A stretch of 9,371 bases of DNA from Xanthobacteraceae bacterium. GTDB taxonomy: Bacteria; Pseudomonadota; Alphaproteobacteria; Rhizobiales; Xanthobacteraceae. The notes below the pieces were generated by a model. The model saw nothing but the letters and a program-made list of their open reading frames with translations, did not search any database and had not been told where the DNA came from. Positions 9,220 through 9,371 of the stretch are shown one piece after another. The translations under genes were made by a program, and so were the position numbers. Location of the stretch: the NCBI GenBank assembly GCA_025929595.1, contig JAICQA010000079.1, positions 1 through 9,371 of the forward strand, in the 5' to 3' direction. Position 1 is the first letter of the stretch; every line of letters begins with the position of its first letter.

Positions 9220-9371
9220 TCAGAAGCTGAACTCCGCCCAGACCGGCACGTGATCGGAAGGTTTTTCGCCGGCGCGCGTTGCGCGGTCGATTCCGGCACC
9301 CGTCAGCTTGTCCACCGCCTGCGGCGACAACATCAGATGATCGATGCGGATGCCGTTGTTCTTCTGGAACG
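9220..9371 (-). CDS. xthA: Exodeoxyribonuclease III, C-terminal 49 residues (5' part outside the window)
   Basis: The fragment reads leftward from the window edge to a TGA at 9222-9220, leaving 49 full residues and two extra bases. It contains FQKNNGIRIDHLMLS, where the Asp of RIDHL is a conserved active-site residue, and EKPSDHVPVW near the end. The latter holds the catalytic Asp-His pair of the exonuclease III / AP endonuclease fold (SDH motif). The enzyme cuts DNA at abasic sites and trims 3' ends in base-excision repair. The ending fits the usual C-terminus, so it appears intact here. Exonuclease III is much more likely than another member of the endonuclease/exonuclease/phosphatase superfamily because of the QKNNGIRIDHL and SDH context. 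Confidence 0.93.
   Translation of the reverse strand, partial: FQKNNGIRIDHLMLSPQAVDKLTGAGIDRATRAGEKPSDHVPVWAEFSF

Overview
The window is a GC-rich stretch of bacterial chromosome, most likely from an alphaproteobacterium of the Hyphomicrobiales (Rhizobiales), perhaps near the Bradyrhizobium/Rhodopseudomonas group. This rests on the ExoR-like Sel1 protein, the N-terminus of IlvD, the scarcity of strong Shine-Dalgarno and -10 sequences, and an intergenic palindrome of the kind dispersed in those genomes. It is an inference from pattern and family knowledge, not from a search.

Layout. On the left, the first 274 codons of an MFS transporter run leftward out of the window (1-824, minus). A 133-bp divergent spacer (825-957) with several small inverted repeats separates it from valS (958-3723, plus). 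A second MFS transporter of CynX/NimT type (3727-4884, plus) starts 3 bp after valS and is probably co-transcribed with it. A large GC-rich palindrome (4897-4959) then lies between this pair and a convergent minus-strand pair. That pair reads from 6405 down to 4987: a DUF1932-type NAD(P)-dependent oxidoreductase, followed directly (TGA|ATG) by a 3-methyladenine DNA glycosylase. A 215-bp divergent spacer (6406-6620) carries two dyads. After it, ilvD (6621-8345, plus) overlaps by 14 bp a secreted Sel1-repeat protein resembling the rhizobial regulator ExoR (8332-9171). The window ends in the convergent 3' end of xthA, exonuclease III (9220-9371, minus).

Functions. Most genes are housekeeping: valine charging (ValS), branched-chain amino acid synthesis (IlvD), and base-excision or oxidative DNA repair (the glycosylase and XthA, which are not in one operon). 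The rest are two transporters, an orphan dehydrogenase and one likely envelope-signalling protein. ValS and IlvD both concern valine but belong to separate transcription units, so a common control is speculative.

I found no tRNA or rRNA gene, CRISPR array, insertion sequence, prophage gene or defence system, and no sign of gene decay. All stretches without a gene are under 220 bp. The points worth a second look are the intergenic palindromes and the two tight gene couplings (ilvD/ExoR-like and oxidoreductase/glycosylase). I do not see a convincing undescribed system here.
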